From positions 69,501-133,500 of the forward strand of contig OU015662.1 in NCBI GenBank assembly GCA_907165275.2: a stretch of DNA of 64,000 bases, given 5' to 3'. Below the pieces are notes generated by a model. That model made no database searches. It was given only the letters and a program-made list of their open reading frames with translations, and had not been told where the DNA came from. Both the position numbers and the translations under genes were made by a program. Shown in pieces: positions 25,401 through 36,300 of the stretch (positions are counted from its first letter, which is position 1; the number at the start of each line of letters is the position of its first letter). The DNA comes from Zygaena filipendulae. Taxonomy: Eukaryota; Arthropoda; Insecta; Lepidoptera; Zygaenidae.

Positions 25401-28400
25401 AGCGAACTAATCTCTATTACTTTCCGCCTATACGCTTCATGGTTTAAGTAGAAAATATCCACTGACAATAAATTGCCATTATAGTATTCACACATTCTGT
25501 ATAATTTTCCCCGCTTAACTTTGATATTCCCTCAGAAATCCTTCGATAAGTGTACTCTGTCACTATTCGACTCTTCCAACTTCACAACACATAGATCTAT
25601 TTTATCCCACACTAAGCTACAAACCTGACGTGTCGAGGAAACCAAATAAACGCGATATACATTATATATAGCATAATATTACATATGTATATGTATAGAC
25701 ACATAGTACAGATATAAAGACACGCCCAGCCTGAAAAGTGGAACCCGTTATTCAGAAAATCCACCCCCATCGGGAATCGAACCTAACGCGCCAATCCGGT
25801 CGTCAACTACCAAACCAACTATCTCCGTGACGGTTTTTTTCTCATTTATTTTTGCAAGTTGTCATATTGTATCTACATGTATGTAGCGCTAGGGAATAAC
25901 TGCTTCTCTGAGCGAAGTATTGTTTTTCGCAGATGCAACCGACAACCTTGAGCTCAATCGCTCGCAAAGAGCACGCGTCGCTGGGTGCGCACGCTCGCAC
26001 ATTGACTTCTCGGATTTCCTTGACCGCAGATCGGCGCATAAGTAATATCGAGCCTGGATCGACAGCGAAGTGGTCACCATACCTCTTGGCCTGGGCCTCT
26101 CTTTCTTACTGTTTATAATTCTTACTTTAAATGGAAAATACGTTTAATAGTAATTGAGATGCCATCACAACGCGCGAGGTTAGCTCGAACTAGTTTCAGA
26201 AGCACTAAACTGCGGTCACTTGTATGAGCGGGCTATGGCGGGAGTTGCCACCGCGCCCGCGCCGCGCCCACGGACGCTCAAATGAAATTCTTATGTTTGA
26301 GTACGCCGAGTGACCCCGTGACATGACAACTTGACTAAGGGTTCAGGTTAGATCCCGGGTCGGGGTAGACTTGTCGTGGTGAAAACAAGGTTCCATTACC
26401 CAGGCTGAGTGTGTTGTACCTAACTACATCAGTAGGTACCTATTGTATAATATACGAGTATGTAATGTGTTAATGTAATATTAGTATAGCTTTGTCAGCA
26501 ACATCGATCTATTGCTTAGCGTACCGGATTGCTACTCTATGGGTCGCGGGTTCGATCCCGCATCAGTGTCAATATTTAAGTGATGAATATTTGTGTTTAC
26601 CTTGAGTCTTGTCTTTGTGTTTATTAGTATGTATTATAACGATATATATACGTATTAACAAAAAAGTAAAAGTAATACCTATGATATTATCAGTTGTGTG
26701 GTACCTACTGATAGTAAAGTACAAGCTATGTATACTGTGTAGTTTGGGAGCAAGTGGCGCTGTGCTATGATTTCCAAGCATTGTTATCTCACTTAACAAG
26801 TTTGTTTTGTTTCCGCGACACAAGCTTAATGAGCAATCAAGTTATGTGCAAAAATATCACATACATCCGTGTTAGGTATTATCAATATATTTTCGTATTA
26901 TATTACACGATATTTGCATATTTATACACATACATGTTGATTTTGTTCCATATTTAAATTTAATTAGTAAATTTATATTTTCCTGAGTTTTAAAAATTCG
27001 TGAATATTTGCTTACAGTTCAACTTGGCCTGTCAAGAGTGGAAGCGCACCCTGGTGGGGACGGTCCACAACACGGGCATGCTGGTCTCGCTGCCCATACT
27101 GGGATACGTGTCGGATCGGTACGGAGCTCTCATATCTATATCTATATGTATATATAAAAATGAATCCCTATGTCCCTTGGTCACGGCATCAAGCGTGAAC
27201 AGCTGGATCTATTTCGCTAATTCTTTTTTGTTCTGTTTGTTATTGTAACGAGAAGAATAAAAGAAGTTTGGAATTACTGCAGGAATTCTGAAACCCACTC
27301 GGATGAATATCCGAAACGGTTGGACCGAATTTCGCAGGACTTTCACTGCTAATTAGCTGATGTTATAAGGAGTAAATTGGGCTACTTTTCGAAACTCACG
27401 CGGATGAAACCGCGGCGAACAGCTAGTCATACCTAACATATATTTAATTATAATATAATACATATACACACATATTATGTAGTATATATACCACGTGTTG
27501 CTTTGTTTCCACGAAACAAGCTTATAGCTTTGTGTGTCTGAGTTAGTGTGAAATCAAGTAGATGTGCGTGTTGCGAAGTGCTAATTTTGCGAAGTGCGAA
27601 TCCTAACCCCGCTGTGGTCACTAGGTGGGGCCGCAAGCGCGCGCTGGTGCTGAGCACTACGCTGGTGGGCGCGGTGGGCGCGCTCAAGGCGTTCTCCGTG
27701 TCCTACGAGATGTACGTCATAGTGGAGTTCCTGGAGACGGTGGCCGGGGCCAGCGCCTTCCCCGCCGCGTACATACTCAGTGAGACATACCAACCCAAAT
27801 CATTTCATTCCAAGCCGGACCTTACGCGGGGCTTTCATTGTTCTCAAAAAAGTTAAATACAAAACGTCTGCCCTTCACAGCTTCCTAGTGCTATGGTCAG
27901 AGAGAAAATCTTCGTATTATCTATATATAGCTATATTGTATCTGTTTGTTTGTTCTGGCTAATATAGAAAAAGGTTGAACTGATTTTGACAGAACTTCAC
28001 CGGCAGTAAACAGTTGATCTCATAGTAATTTAGGCTATTTTTATAAGAGATCCTGCGGGAATTCCGAAACTCCTGCGGGTGATATCGCAGGGTACAGCTA
28101 GTTTTCCTATAATTATCTTCAATGTACATTCTCGCTTTTGTTTTGTACGTTATGTATCTTTGGTTTTTCAGCAATCGAACTTCTGGGGCAAGAAAAGCGT
28201 GTGATCACTTCAGCGTTCCTGAGCCTCATGCTGGTGCTGGGCGGCATATGCTACGCGCTCCTCTCGATGGCCTTCCCCTACTGGCGCACCTTCATCCTGG
28301 TCGCGTACCCGCCCTCGCTGCTTTTCCTCCTCTACATCTACCTGCTGCCGGAGAGTATCCGGTGGCTCCTGTCCAAGGGAAGGAAGCAAGAGGCTAAGAA

Positions 28401-30108
28401 GATCATCATGAGAGCGGCTAAAATGAACAAGGTCACGTTATCGGACGCGATCATGAAACAGTTGGACGAGGAGACAGCGGCACCGTCGGAGAAGACGCAA
28501 GTAGCGGAGGAAGAGGGTCTGTGGGGGCAGGTGGTGCGCTCGCCGGTGATGATGCGGCGGCTGGCAGCGTGCTCCTGGTGGTGGGTGACGTGCACGTTCG
28601 TGTTCTACGGGCTGGCCATCAGCTCGGTGTCGCTGGCGGGAGACCAGCATACCAACTTTATGCTGGTAGTGAGCGTGGAGTTGGTGGCGGTGGCCGGCAA
28701 CGTGCTGGCGCTGGACCGCATCGGGCGCAAGCGCACGCTGCTCGCCGCCTTCACCGTGTGCGGGCTCGCCTGCATCTCCATCGCATTCGTGCCCAAATGT
28801 ACGTATCGGCTCCTCACAATTCACTTTATTCGTTTGCAATACCCTACGGAGACCCAGCCCTTCTTAAACAGTAGGGTTAGTCAAGAGGGCATTCAAGAGG
28901 TTATAGTTATACGAGTTAGTAAATTATGGTATCACCTGACATTACAGGAAAAATATACTACTTAGGTTCAAGGAGTAGGGTAATAGTTACGCAATACAAA
29001 AAGCTACACGAAACCACGAGGCCCTAACTCTGCAGCAGCAATAGTCTTGACGATCTAAATTATCGCGTCTTACGTAGCCAATAGTCATGCTCAGATTAAT
29101 CTAACGATGTAGTTCGATTTTACCCGACCTTAGTAAAAACACCAGTGCTGAAAGCCCCTTTGTATTCCACTGAATAATAATGAAATCGCACACTGTGCCG
29201 TGTGCAGCGCTGCCGTGGCTGCAGACGCTGCTGTACCTGGTGGGCAAGGTGGGCATCACGCAGGCGTTCAGCGCCGTGTACATGTACACGTCGGAGCTGT
29301 TCCCGACGCGCGCGCGCCACTCGCTGCTCGGCTTCTGCTCCATGCTGGGCCGGCTCGGCTCCATCGTCGCGCCGCAGATGCCGCTCCTGGTACACGCTCA
29401 CACGCACACACGGATACACGCACGCACACGCACACACACACACAAATACACACACAATCACATTATTATTTTCACGTTTAGAGAATACCTTATAAGGGAA
29501 GCATGTAAATTAATGTAAACCTTGGATTGTTTGTCACGGAAAACTGATAAGAAGAAGAAACTACACAAAATGATACAAATAAACAAAAACAAAGACAAAG
29601 GTAACTAAATTATAACGAATAATATAAATGTCAATACGACTTTGATTCTTAGCTTTCATGTTTTAAATAATCCACCGATCATCCGATAAAACTTTGCGTG
29701 TAGGTACACATTTAGGTGCCTTTTCTTTTCTTTCTTGAAATGCTTTTTCATTGTCACTGGTACACAAAAAGGCAAAATAGGGTACACTTTTATCTCGGTA
29801 TTCCTACCAGAACTCTGAAACCAACAGCTAGTTGAGGTATAGCCACAAAACGAATAACTTATAGTGGTATTTAGTGGTAGCTGTACTCTATACGTAATGA
29901 CGGCTGCGCGCAGGCGGTGTACGTGGAGTGGCTGCCGTCGGTGCTGTTCGGGTCAACGGCGCTGGTGGCGGGCGCGCTGCTGCTGGGCGCGCCCGAGACG
30001 CTGCACACGCAGCTGCCCGACACCATGCGCGAGGCCGAGCTGCTCGCCGCCCGCCCGCCGCCGCCGCCGCCGCCCGCCGACCGCGTCGAGATGAAAGCCG
30101 CGCCTTGA
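19474..30108 (+). CDS. SLC22-type organic cation/solute transporter-like gene B
   Basis: Seven exons, 19474-19709 (exon 1B), 22015-22243, 27018-27118, 27625-27779, 28172-28798, 29208-29389 and 29914-30108 (stop TGA 30106), encode 574 residues with consistent phases. Hallmarks are TM1 ending NYVFLAADVPYR, a Cys-rich loop in exon 2, FNLACQEWKRTLVGT and GYVSDR-WGRKR after TM2, YLLPESIRWLLSKGR, ALDRIGRKRTLL, YTSELFPTRARHSL, and APETLHTQLPDTMREAE followed by a polyproline tail. These fit a 12-TM SLC22 carrier in the plasma membrane; the substrate is not evident. Exons 4 (155 bases) and 6 (182 bases) are the same length as their equivalents in gene A, while exon 5 (627) corresponds to two exons there. 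Exon 1A at 16834 is a possible alternative start. Confidence 0.9.
19710..22014 (+). other. Intron 1 of SLC22-like gene B
   Basis: The intron is AT-rich with no exon seen. Reverse Helitron-like fragments (tracts of the GCGGTTTCACCCGCG type) lie at about 20830-21110 and 21740-21908. The acceptor is CTACCCAG at 22014. Confidence 0.5.
23783..24019. mobile_element. Inverted-repeat MITE with TTA target duplication
   Basis: The left arm beginning CCGCCGCACTCATAGTCGAC at 23783 is matched in reverse by the right arm ending GTCGACTCTGAGTGCGGCGG at 24019. The inner arms continue through the TTTTTAAAACAAAACTGCC match. A second nested inverted repeat (TTAATGTTAATTGGCATT and its complement) sits at the centre. 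TTA flanks occur at 23780-23782 and 24020-24022, the same target type as the MITE at 7243. Confidence 0.8.
24448..24755 (+). mobile_element. tRNA-derived SINE
   Basis: The tRNA-like head has a GGTTCGATTTCC-type B box (about 24507-24518), followed by an A-rich stretch at 24580-24606 and the body shared with other copies in the window (CCACTTTCCAGTCTGGGTG, TTTCCACGACACAAGCTAATAG, TGGGATCAAGTA). It is probably the most complete SINE here. Confidence 0.7.
25581..25835 (-). mobile_element. tRNA-derived SINE, reverse copy
   Basis: On the minus strand the head carries GGTTCGATTCCCGATGGG at about 25768-25785. The tail with TTTCCTCGACACG...TAGCTTAGTGTGGGAT is at 25590-25650. It is the same family as the copy at 24448. 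Confidence 0.65.
26505..26600 (+). repeat. tRNA-like SINE head
   Basis: GCGGGTTCGATCCCGC at about 26547-26562 forms a T-arm-like hairpin in a tRNA-like context. It is followed by a sequence (AAGTGATGAATATTTGTGTTTAC) similar to the one after the tRNA-like head at about 63200. It is too degenerate for a working tRNA. Confidence 0.5.
27135..27426 (+). mobile_element. Helitron-like insertion just after SLC22-like exon 3
   Basis: The element runs from a TC-start in a TCTATATCTATATG context to CTAG (27423-27426), with GCGGATGAAACCGCGG just before the end. It begins about 16 bases after the exon 3 donor (GT 27119-27120), so it lies very close to the 5' splice site. Confidence 0.6.
27911..28101 (+). 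repeat. Helitron-like fragment before SLC22-like exon 5
   Basis: The copy has TGCGGGAATTCCGAAACTCCTGCGGGTGATATCGCAGG and ends CTAG at 28098-28101. It is diverged relative to the copies at 1727 and 62897. Confidence 0.55.
29392..29455 (+). repeat. CA-rich tract directly after SLC22-like exon 6 donor
   Basis: The donor GT is at 29390-29391. The following 65 bases are almost all CA dinucleotides with CG and GA interruptions. CA runs are known binding sites of hnRNP L-type splicing regulators; any effect here is inference. Confidence 0.85.
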
Positions 30109-30274
30109 CCGCTGCGGTCAGCGGTGGCGGCTTCACAACGCGAACCGTCTGATGTTAATAACACCACCGCCTCCTTCGTCTAGTTGACAATTTATGATCG
30201 CTAACGCGTTTTCTATGCGCCAAGTTAATTGTTAACGCATAGAGAACTAAGAAACATAATTGGCTACTTGACAA

Positions 30275-30573
30275 TTTTTTTTTAGTCCGTTGTGTAGACC
30301 ATTAAAAACTACTGGATACGTATTTTTTCTTTTTTTTTTTTACGTAATCAAAAAATAACGGCGATACATTGAGTTGAAATTTCGCGTGACGTCATAACCC
30401 GGTGCAGTTTGTATGGGGCTTATACTGAATATTGACATCACGAGTCCCCCACCCTAAACTTTAATGCGCTTTATATATGTTTATTTTCATTAATTTGAAA
30501 AAGCAAAAAATACGTGTCTATTAGTTTTTTATTTTCTAACTGACGGACTAATTAGAATTTTGATTTTCATACC
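30275..30573 (+). mobile_element. MITE-like element with AGTCCGT-type ends, copy 2
   Basis: Ends are TTTAGTCCGTTGTGTAGAC on the left (from about 30281) and AACTGACGGACTAATTAG on the right, so the termini are inverted around AGTCCGT. It inserted in the 3' flank of SLC22-like gene B, between its stop codon and a candidate AATAAA at 30624. Confidence 0.75.
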
Positions 30574-31180
30574 TTGGAGAATACCCAATTATCGTCGACT
30601 CGCGTGGTCATGTAAAATCGTTCAATAAAAAGTTCAGTTTTGTTTTGTTATCGATCATAGATCGTCAACTCGGCCAAGTTGACTGCTCTCAGTGATGTTA
30701 GCTTTTGTATCGACACTCACACCAACAATCCTCTGAATTCGTTCGAAAACCTTAAGTTATTACCTGTATTACGCCGACCAGTTACGAAACAGTTTTGAGT
30801 AATATACTGAAAAGGCAAAAGCGACGGCAAAGACGTAATATTATGTTTTTTGAACATTATTATTATCATGACGTATGAGTGTAGATAGATTGTACTGGAC
30901 TGGATTATTGTACTGCACCTACCTACTGGATTGCCCAAAATTAAATAAATTAGGATAGTAGATAGTATTATTATTTAATATGATATGATTTGAGATTGAT
31001 GTGAAAATACAGAATATCTACCGATGAACACGGTATTTACAATACCAGCTAGAGATTCAGCTGAAGTAAATTACAAAACCATAGTTTAATCGTGTTTAAT
31101 TTAGAGGTAGACGTTTTGATGAAATTCTTATCATAAGTTTTTAATGATATAATAGATTTTATGTAAATATATTATATAAA

Positions 31181-31497
31181 CTAGTTGTGCCCCGCGGTTT
31201 CACCCGCGTAAAACGTTTTCATACAACAACTTTTTTTCCCGATATCCGATTTAAACGAAACAAAGCCTATATGTAGCTCCAGACTAAGCTTAATCTACCT
31301 GTGAAAACCGCATGACAATCCATTCAGTAGATGCGGAGATTATCGCAAACAGACAGACAGACAGACAGAAAAGAATTTTAAAAACTTTTTTTTGGGATTG
31401 GTTACTCTTCTTTTATCACCCCTCTCAATTTTAGGTAAAAATATTCAAATATTCAATGTACAGAATCGCGGATTCTACTCTTTTATTATAGTATAGA
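31181..31497 (-). mobile_element. Helitron with internal GTCT microsatellite, reverse copy
   Basis: On the minus strand the element runs TC (31497) to CTAG (31181), with flanking A/T host bases as expected for Helitron insertion. It contains a (GACA)n run (plus strand) at about 31351-31369 and a CGCGGGTGAAACCGCGGGG hairpin next to the CTAG. The copy at 59348-59644 has the same internal layout in the other orientation. Confidence 0.8.
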
Positions 31498-32409
31498 TAG
31501 ATAGATAAGCAGATATTATTTACTAATAGTTACCTAATAAGTGAATGACAGATATAATATAAAGCAATATTAAGATATAGAAATATAAAAAGTGCAACAT
31601 ACCTTTGTGTGGACAAAGTCGAATGAAGAACTTGTCTTGCTATTGAGATAATTTGACCCTGGTGGGATGATACATACCTACTAAAAATTACTACCTCAAT
31701 ATTTGGTGGGTTGGCCAAATGTTGAGGTGGTAATTGGGATGAACATCCAAAACAAATCCGAGGTCTGGGGTTATTTTTCGATGACATCATGAGCATAATC
31801 CTTGCATCAGGGGGGTGGTTCTAAATGTGACCGTATCCGTGATGGTGTGTTGACGATAGCTGTTGTGTGATATTTTACGTGTCTATAAAAATATTTTTAA
31901 TTTTGTTATGAAACTCTAATGTATAAGAGTTCCCGGCTGAATACCAAAAATGAATCTTGGTATTTTCAAACATGAATGTACTTTTCTGTTACACGTAGTA
32001 CATGTAGTACTTGTAATATAGTATTTTTAAATACCTATGTCGAATTTAAAACTTATTTATAAACTTCTAAGAGGTTTCCATTTGGTATAAGATCATATTA
32101 TTTATTGAATAAAATATAATTACGACGGTTGGCCGAGAGTTTCACTTGTGTTTACTTCGTCTTCGCATAGGATACTTTAATCGCAGTCAGAGTTACCGAG
32201 GGTGTCTCGAAATCCACGCAGACGAACCCGCGGGCAACAGCTAGTAGATCGAATATGACGCGTGCGTGTTGCGACCGCGCGCTTGTTTATTGCGACTTAT
32301 AAATAGAGCATTCCGCCCAGAATCCACGGTATTGAAGATTCTATAAATTCTGTGTATGGATGGGTGCCACGGAACAGATAGAAGGGGCATCGGCCCCAGT
32401 TCAGAACGA

Positions 32410-32600
32410 AAACTACTAGTGTCGCCGAGTGACTGTTGCACACACATGACTCAACTAATAATCACTACTAACCTTATGAAATGTATTAATCGCCATATAC
32501 CTAGTTACACTTTTACTTGGTCAGTGTAATGGACAGTTTTGGTAATATTGTGGAAAATATACTCGACATGTGAGCAAAGGAAATTTTAAGAAATTTTCTC
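32410..32600 (+). repeat. Dispersed repeat of the GTCGCCGGGTGA family, diverged copy
   Basis: The copy reads GTGTCGCCGAGTGACTGTTGC and later TTTTGGTAATATTGTGGAAAATATACTCG, aligning with the same landmarks of the copies at 10590 and 13765. It is followed by TCTCTAGTTAAT, also present after the 13765 copy. Confidence 0.55.
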
Positions 32601-33389
32601 TAACTGCTTTTACGAGCGTAGCGCGTGGTGATATTGCCTCTCTAGTTAATATGGTAATGTCTCTGAGGATTGTACCGACGACGCCGGCGCGTGCGCAGAA
32701 CCGCGCGGCGCGATCCAGTTGTTGCGCGGTGTTCGGTGACGGAACCCGTCGGTGGACTCCGCTCCGACCACGTCCACCAGACCCCATTTATCCGGTGTCG
32801 ATCAGACCCCATAAGCTGACTGACCGATATTACTAATAGACAAGCAGAGCAGTCTTTGTCAGAAGTGAACCAGTGATTTTTCACTGGTTATTTAGCTTTG
32901 TAGTACAGTGTTTACCTAGCAAGACAGCCTAGGAGTCTCTCGAATCAATAGAAGCTAGAGCTCAAATATAGTAATTTCATTGAATCAGGCACCAAATAGA
33001 TATCTACTTAAACATCAAACAAGCGTGTCGGTGTAGCACGCGATGCATATATACGTATATTTTTTTCTTCTAATCACATGTTTTTGTTGAAATAATACTT
33101 ATCAAATGATTTACTAGTGTTTTTATACTTATGATGACGTAGGTACATTCTTTGTTTTTTGTCAATTATAAACCTTTAATACTACTTACTTACTGCAAAA
33201 AACAGAGGTTACAAAATGTGGTAGGTAAACGTGTTAAGTTAGTTCAAGAAATAAACCTAAATTGGACTTGTTTTGAAAAGCTTGACCGAGTGGCCTAAAG
33301 CTAGCTAGCTAGCTAGTGTCGAGCGAGCGGAGCCGCGGCTCGCTGAAGTGCAGGTAGAGCAGGGCAGCGGCGGTGGCAGTACCGCCAGC

Positions 33390-36300
33390 ATGTCGCGGCG
33401 AGACGTGGTCGAGGAGCGCGGCGAGTCCCTAGCACCGCCGCCCAGCCGCTGCGCCAAGGTGCTCATTTATGTATATACTTACTAGCTGTTTCACACGGTT
33501 TCGCCCGTGGTGATATCGGAGTTCCCGCGGGAATTCCGGCGTGAAAATCACCCTATGTCGTCCCCTGACAATGTGTGCAAAGTTTCTTGATGATCTGTTG
33601 AGCCGTTATAAGAGGCGAAAGCGTAACAAACAAACTCACTTTCGCATTTATAATACTAAGTAGGCAGGTAAAGTCTCGGTACTTCGTATCTGAGATATTT
33701 TTCTTCGAATCTTTAGAATCGGTTCAGTTATTTTGTAGATAGGTTTAATGAGTATGAGTCACTTTCTGCTGTCCAGGTGCTGTACTACACGTGGAAGCTG
33801 TGCTCGCTGGTGTTCTCGCACTTCGTGATGATCAGCCTGGTGGTGGCCTACTGCATCCTCGGCGCCGTCACCTTCGAGCGGCTCGAAGCCGACTACGAGC
33901 GGGAGGTGCGGCCAGCCAGCGTCACACACACACACACACGCATACTTACAAACAGTCACACACACACAAACACACACTCAACTTATATGAACTTATACGT
34001 GACGCATTTCGCATCCCAACGCTCATTTGCTGTTATTAGGAGAGTTCCGATAGTTCGGTGTTCAGTAACAGCCGCAGCGGGACGCAATACAAGTAGAGAG
34101 AACAAATCTTCTAAGTTATTGAGCGATGTAATTCCCTTAAAATTCTAGTGCCATATTGTTCACCCCATGGTTCATGGATCATGGATTTATGAAACACGAC
34201 AAAAAAAACGATTTGAAATCGACTCGTAGAAGTCTTAATAATGCCTATAAGCAATAAAACTTACAGAATACACTTTGTGCAATCACTGTAATTATCGTAA
34301 AGTACAATAGTTGGAAATTAATACTAGCGACACAGCGTTTACAATGATAATTAGTATAAACGAAAAAACATAGATGCGCGCGATACGGGAGTGCGGCGAG
34401 TAGTCGATGTTGAACGCATGGCCCGAGGCTGCCGCTAGAGCGCGCCGGCGAGCGCGGCGCGCCGGCTAGATGTGCATAGACTATGTCTGCGTCCTAGAGG
34501 GGGCGTACCGTTACATCCTCCCCCTGCAGTCCTGCTGGCGCCGGCGCCGAGAGGACTGCACCTACTTGCGGGGACGGCCCCTCTTGCGTTTCTCCTGGAG
34601 CGGAGCTTGGATGCGGCCAACGAAGGGAGTGAGATCAGAAGAGTGGTATTTACCTAGCGCCTCCCGATCGCTGACCCTCTCCAGCAGGAAGGTAGTCGGG
34701 CCACACACCTGGCGGACTCTGTACGGGCCGTCGCGGCGCGGCAGTAACTTCGGAGTCTGCCCTCTGGCGGCGTCGTTCGCACCGTGGGTCTTCAGTAGGA
34801 CCAGGTCCCCCTCCTTGTAGAGTGGCGCAGGCCTTCGACCCTCGTCGGCGTACCTTTTCGATTCAGCTTGCGCGCGCTCGTGCACATCCCTCGCTTCGGC
34901 TAGCGCACTAGCCATCTTCCTTAAATAAGGTGTAAAACTGGGGATGAAATTATCTTCTTCTAGGATGCTGCGGACGTCAGTGGTGGCGTCGACAGGGGTT
35001 CGCAGCTCACGGCCGAAGGTGAGGTAAGCGGGCGAGAATCCTGTGCTCGCAGTCACAGCGGAGTTCATAGCGAAGCGGATAGCAGCTAACTGAGCGTCCC
35101 ACGACGCGTGGTCCTTACCCACTAGGATGGCCAGCTGCGGCTTCAAATCGCGGTTCTTCCTCTCGATCGGATTACTCTCCGGGTGATATAGCGGCGAGAG
35201 GGACTGCGTGATCCCCATGGCGTGGCACGCTTGTTGCATAACGTCGCTGATGAACTGCACACCATTGTCCGAAATGATTCGACGCGGCACGCCGAACCTG
35301 AAGAAAATCTCGTTAATTAAGATTTTAGCGCACTCCGCGCTAGTCGCGGCTTTGAGTGCGAATAATTCAACCCAACGGCTGCATACATCTTCTATGATGA
35401 ATATCCAACGATTGCCCACTTCGGTTTCCGGCAGAGGGCCGAATAAATCGACTGATATAACTTCGAATCTCCTCGCGGTGGCCGGCGTCTGCACCAGACC
35501 GGCCGGCTTGCGCGTATCTACTTTGTATCTCTGACACGGCACGCAATGTTTTATGTAACCGGTGACAAAAGCTCTCATACCTGGCCAGTAGTACCCCGTC
35601 CTCAGGCGCGCTAGGGTGCGCTCGACGCCGAAGTGTCCCGCCGTGGGAGCGTCGTGGAGCTCAGCGAGGATCTGCGTGCGCTCGTGCTCCGGCACGACGA
35701 GGCAGGGCCGCTCGGCATCTTCGTCGTCGGCTGGATACCTGTACAGTATGCCGTCTGACATGACATAACCTTTATCTGACCATGGCCGAGCTTTGAACGG
35801 ATCGTCTGATTCCATAGCATCGATTATCTTCTTTACTTCCGGATCCTTCATCTGGTTTGCCCTAATATCCGCTGGGCTACGCGTGGGCGTGTCCACGATA
35901 GCGAGGCATGCGTCACATGCGTCATCTTCGGCGCACGGCGGGCGCGAGAGCGCATCGGCGATGACGTTACTCTTACCCGGTGTATAATCGACCTGTAGGT
36001 CGTACTCCTGGAGGGCGAGCGCCCATCGAGCTAAGCGTCCGCTGGGTGACTTGAGGCTCATCAACCATTTTAACGGTTGATGGTCGGATTTCACGTGTAC
36101 TCTCGTCCCTTCTATATAGCCTCTAAATTTCTGTACCGCCCACACGACCGCAAGTGCCTCCCTTTCAGTCGTAGTGTAATTTTCCTCTGCGCTGTTGAGC
36201 AATCGGCTTGCGTATTCGATTGGGCGCTCATCAGGCCCCTCCCCCTGCATCAGGACTGCTCCGAGGGCGTAGCCGCTGCTATCAGTGTAGAGTGTATACG

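Larger units (their letters stand above)
22244..27017 (+). other. Intron 2 of SLC22-like gene B
   Basis: This 4.8-kb intron has no recognisable exon. It contains a (GTCGC)n run at about 23366-23388, a MITE at 23783-24019, a reverse Helitron fragment near 24258-24355, and SINEs at 24448-24755, 25581-25835 (reverse) and about 26505-26600. Confidence 0.5.
30109..33389. other. Spacer between SLC22-like gene B and the potassium channel gene
   Basis: No exon is recognised. The spacer contains a MITE copy (30275-30573), a candidate AATAAA for gene B at 30624, a reverse Helitron (31181-31497), a degenerate Helitron 3' end near 32110-32250, and a GTCGCCGGGTGA-family copy near 32410-32600. A short GC-rich patch at about 33318-33389 immediately before the channel ATG is the likely 5'UTR. 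Confidence 0.5.
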
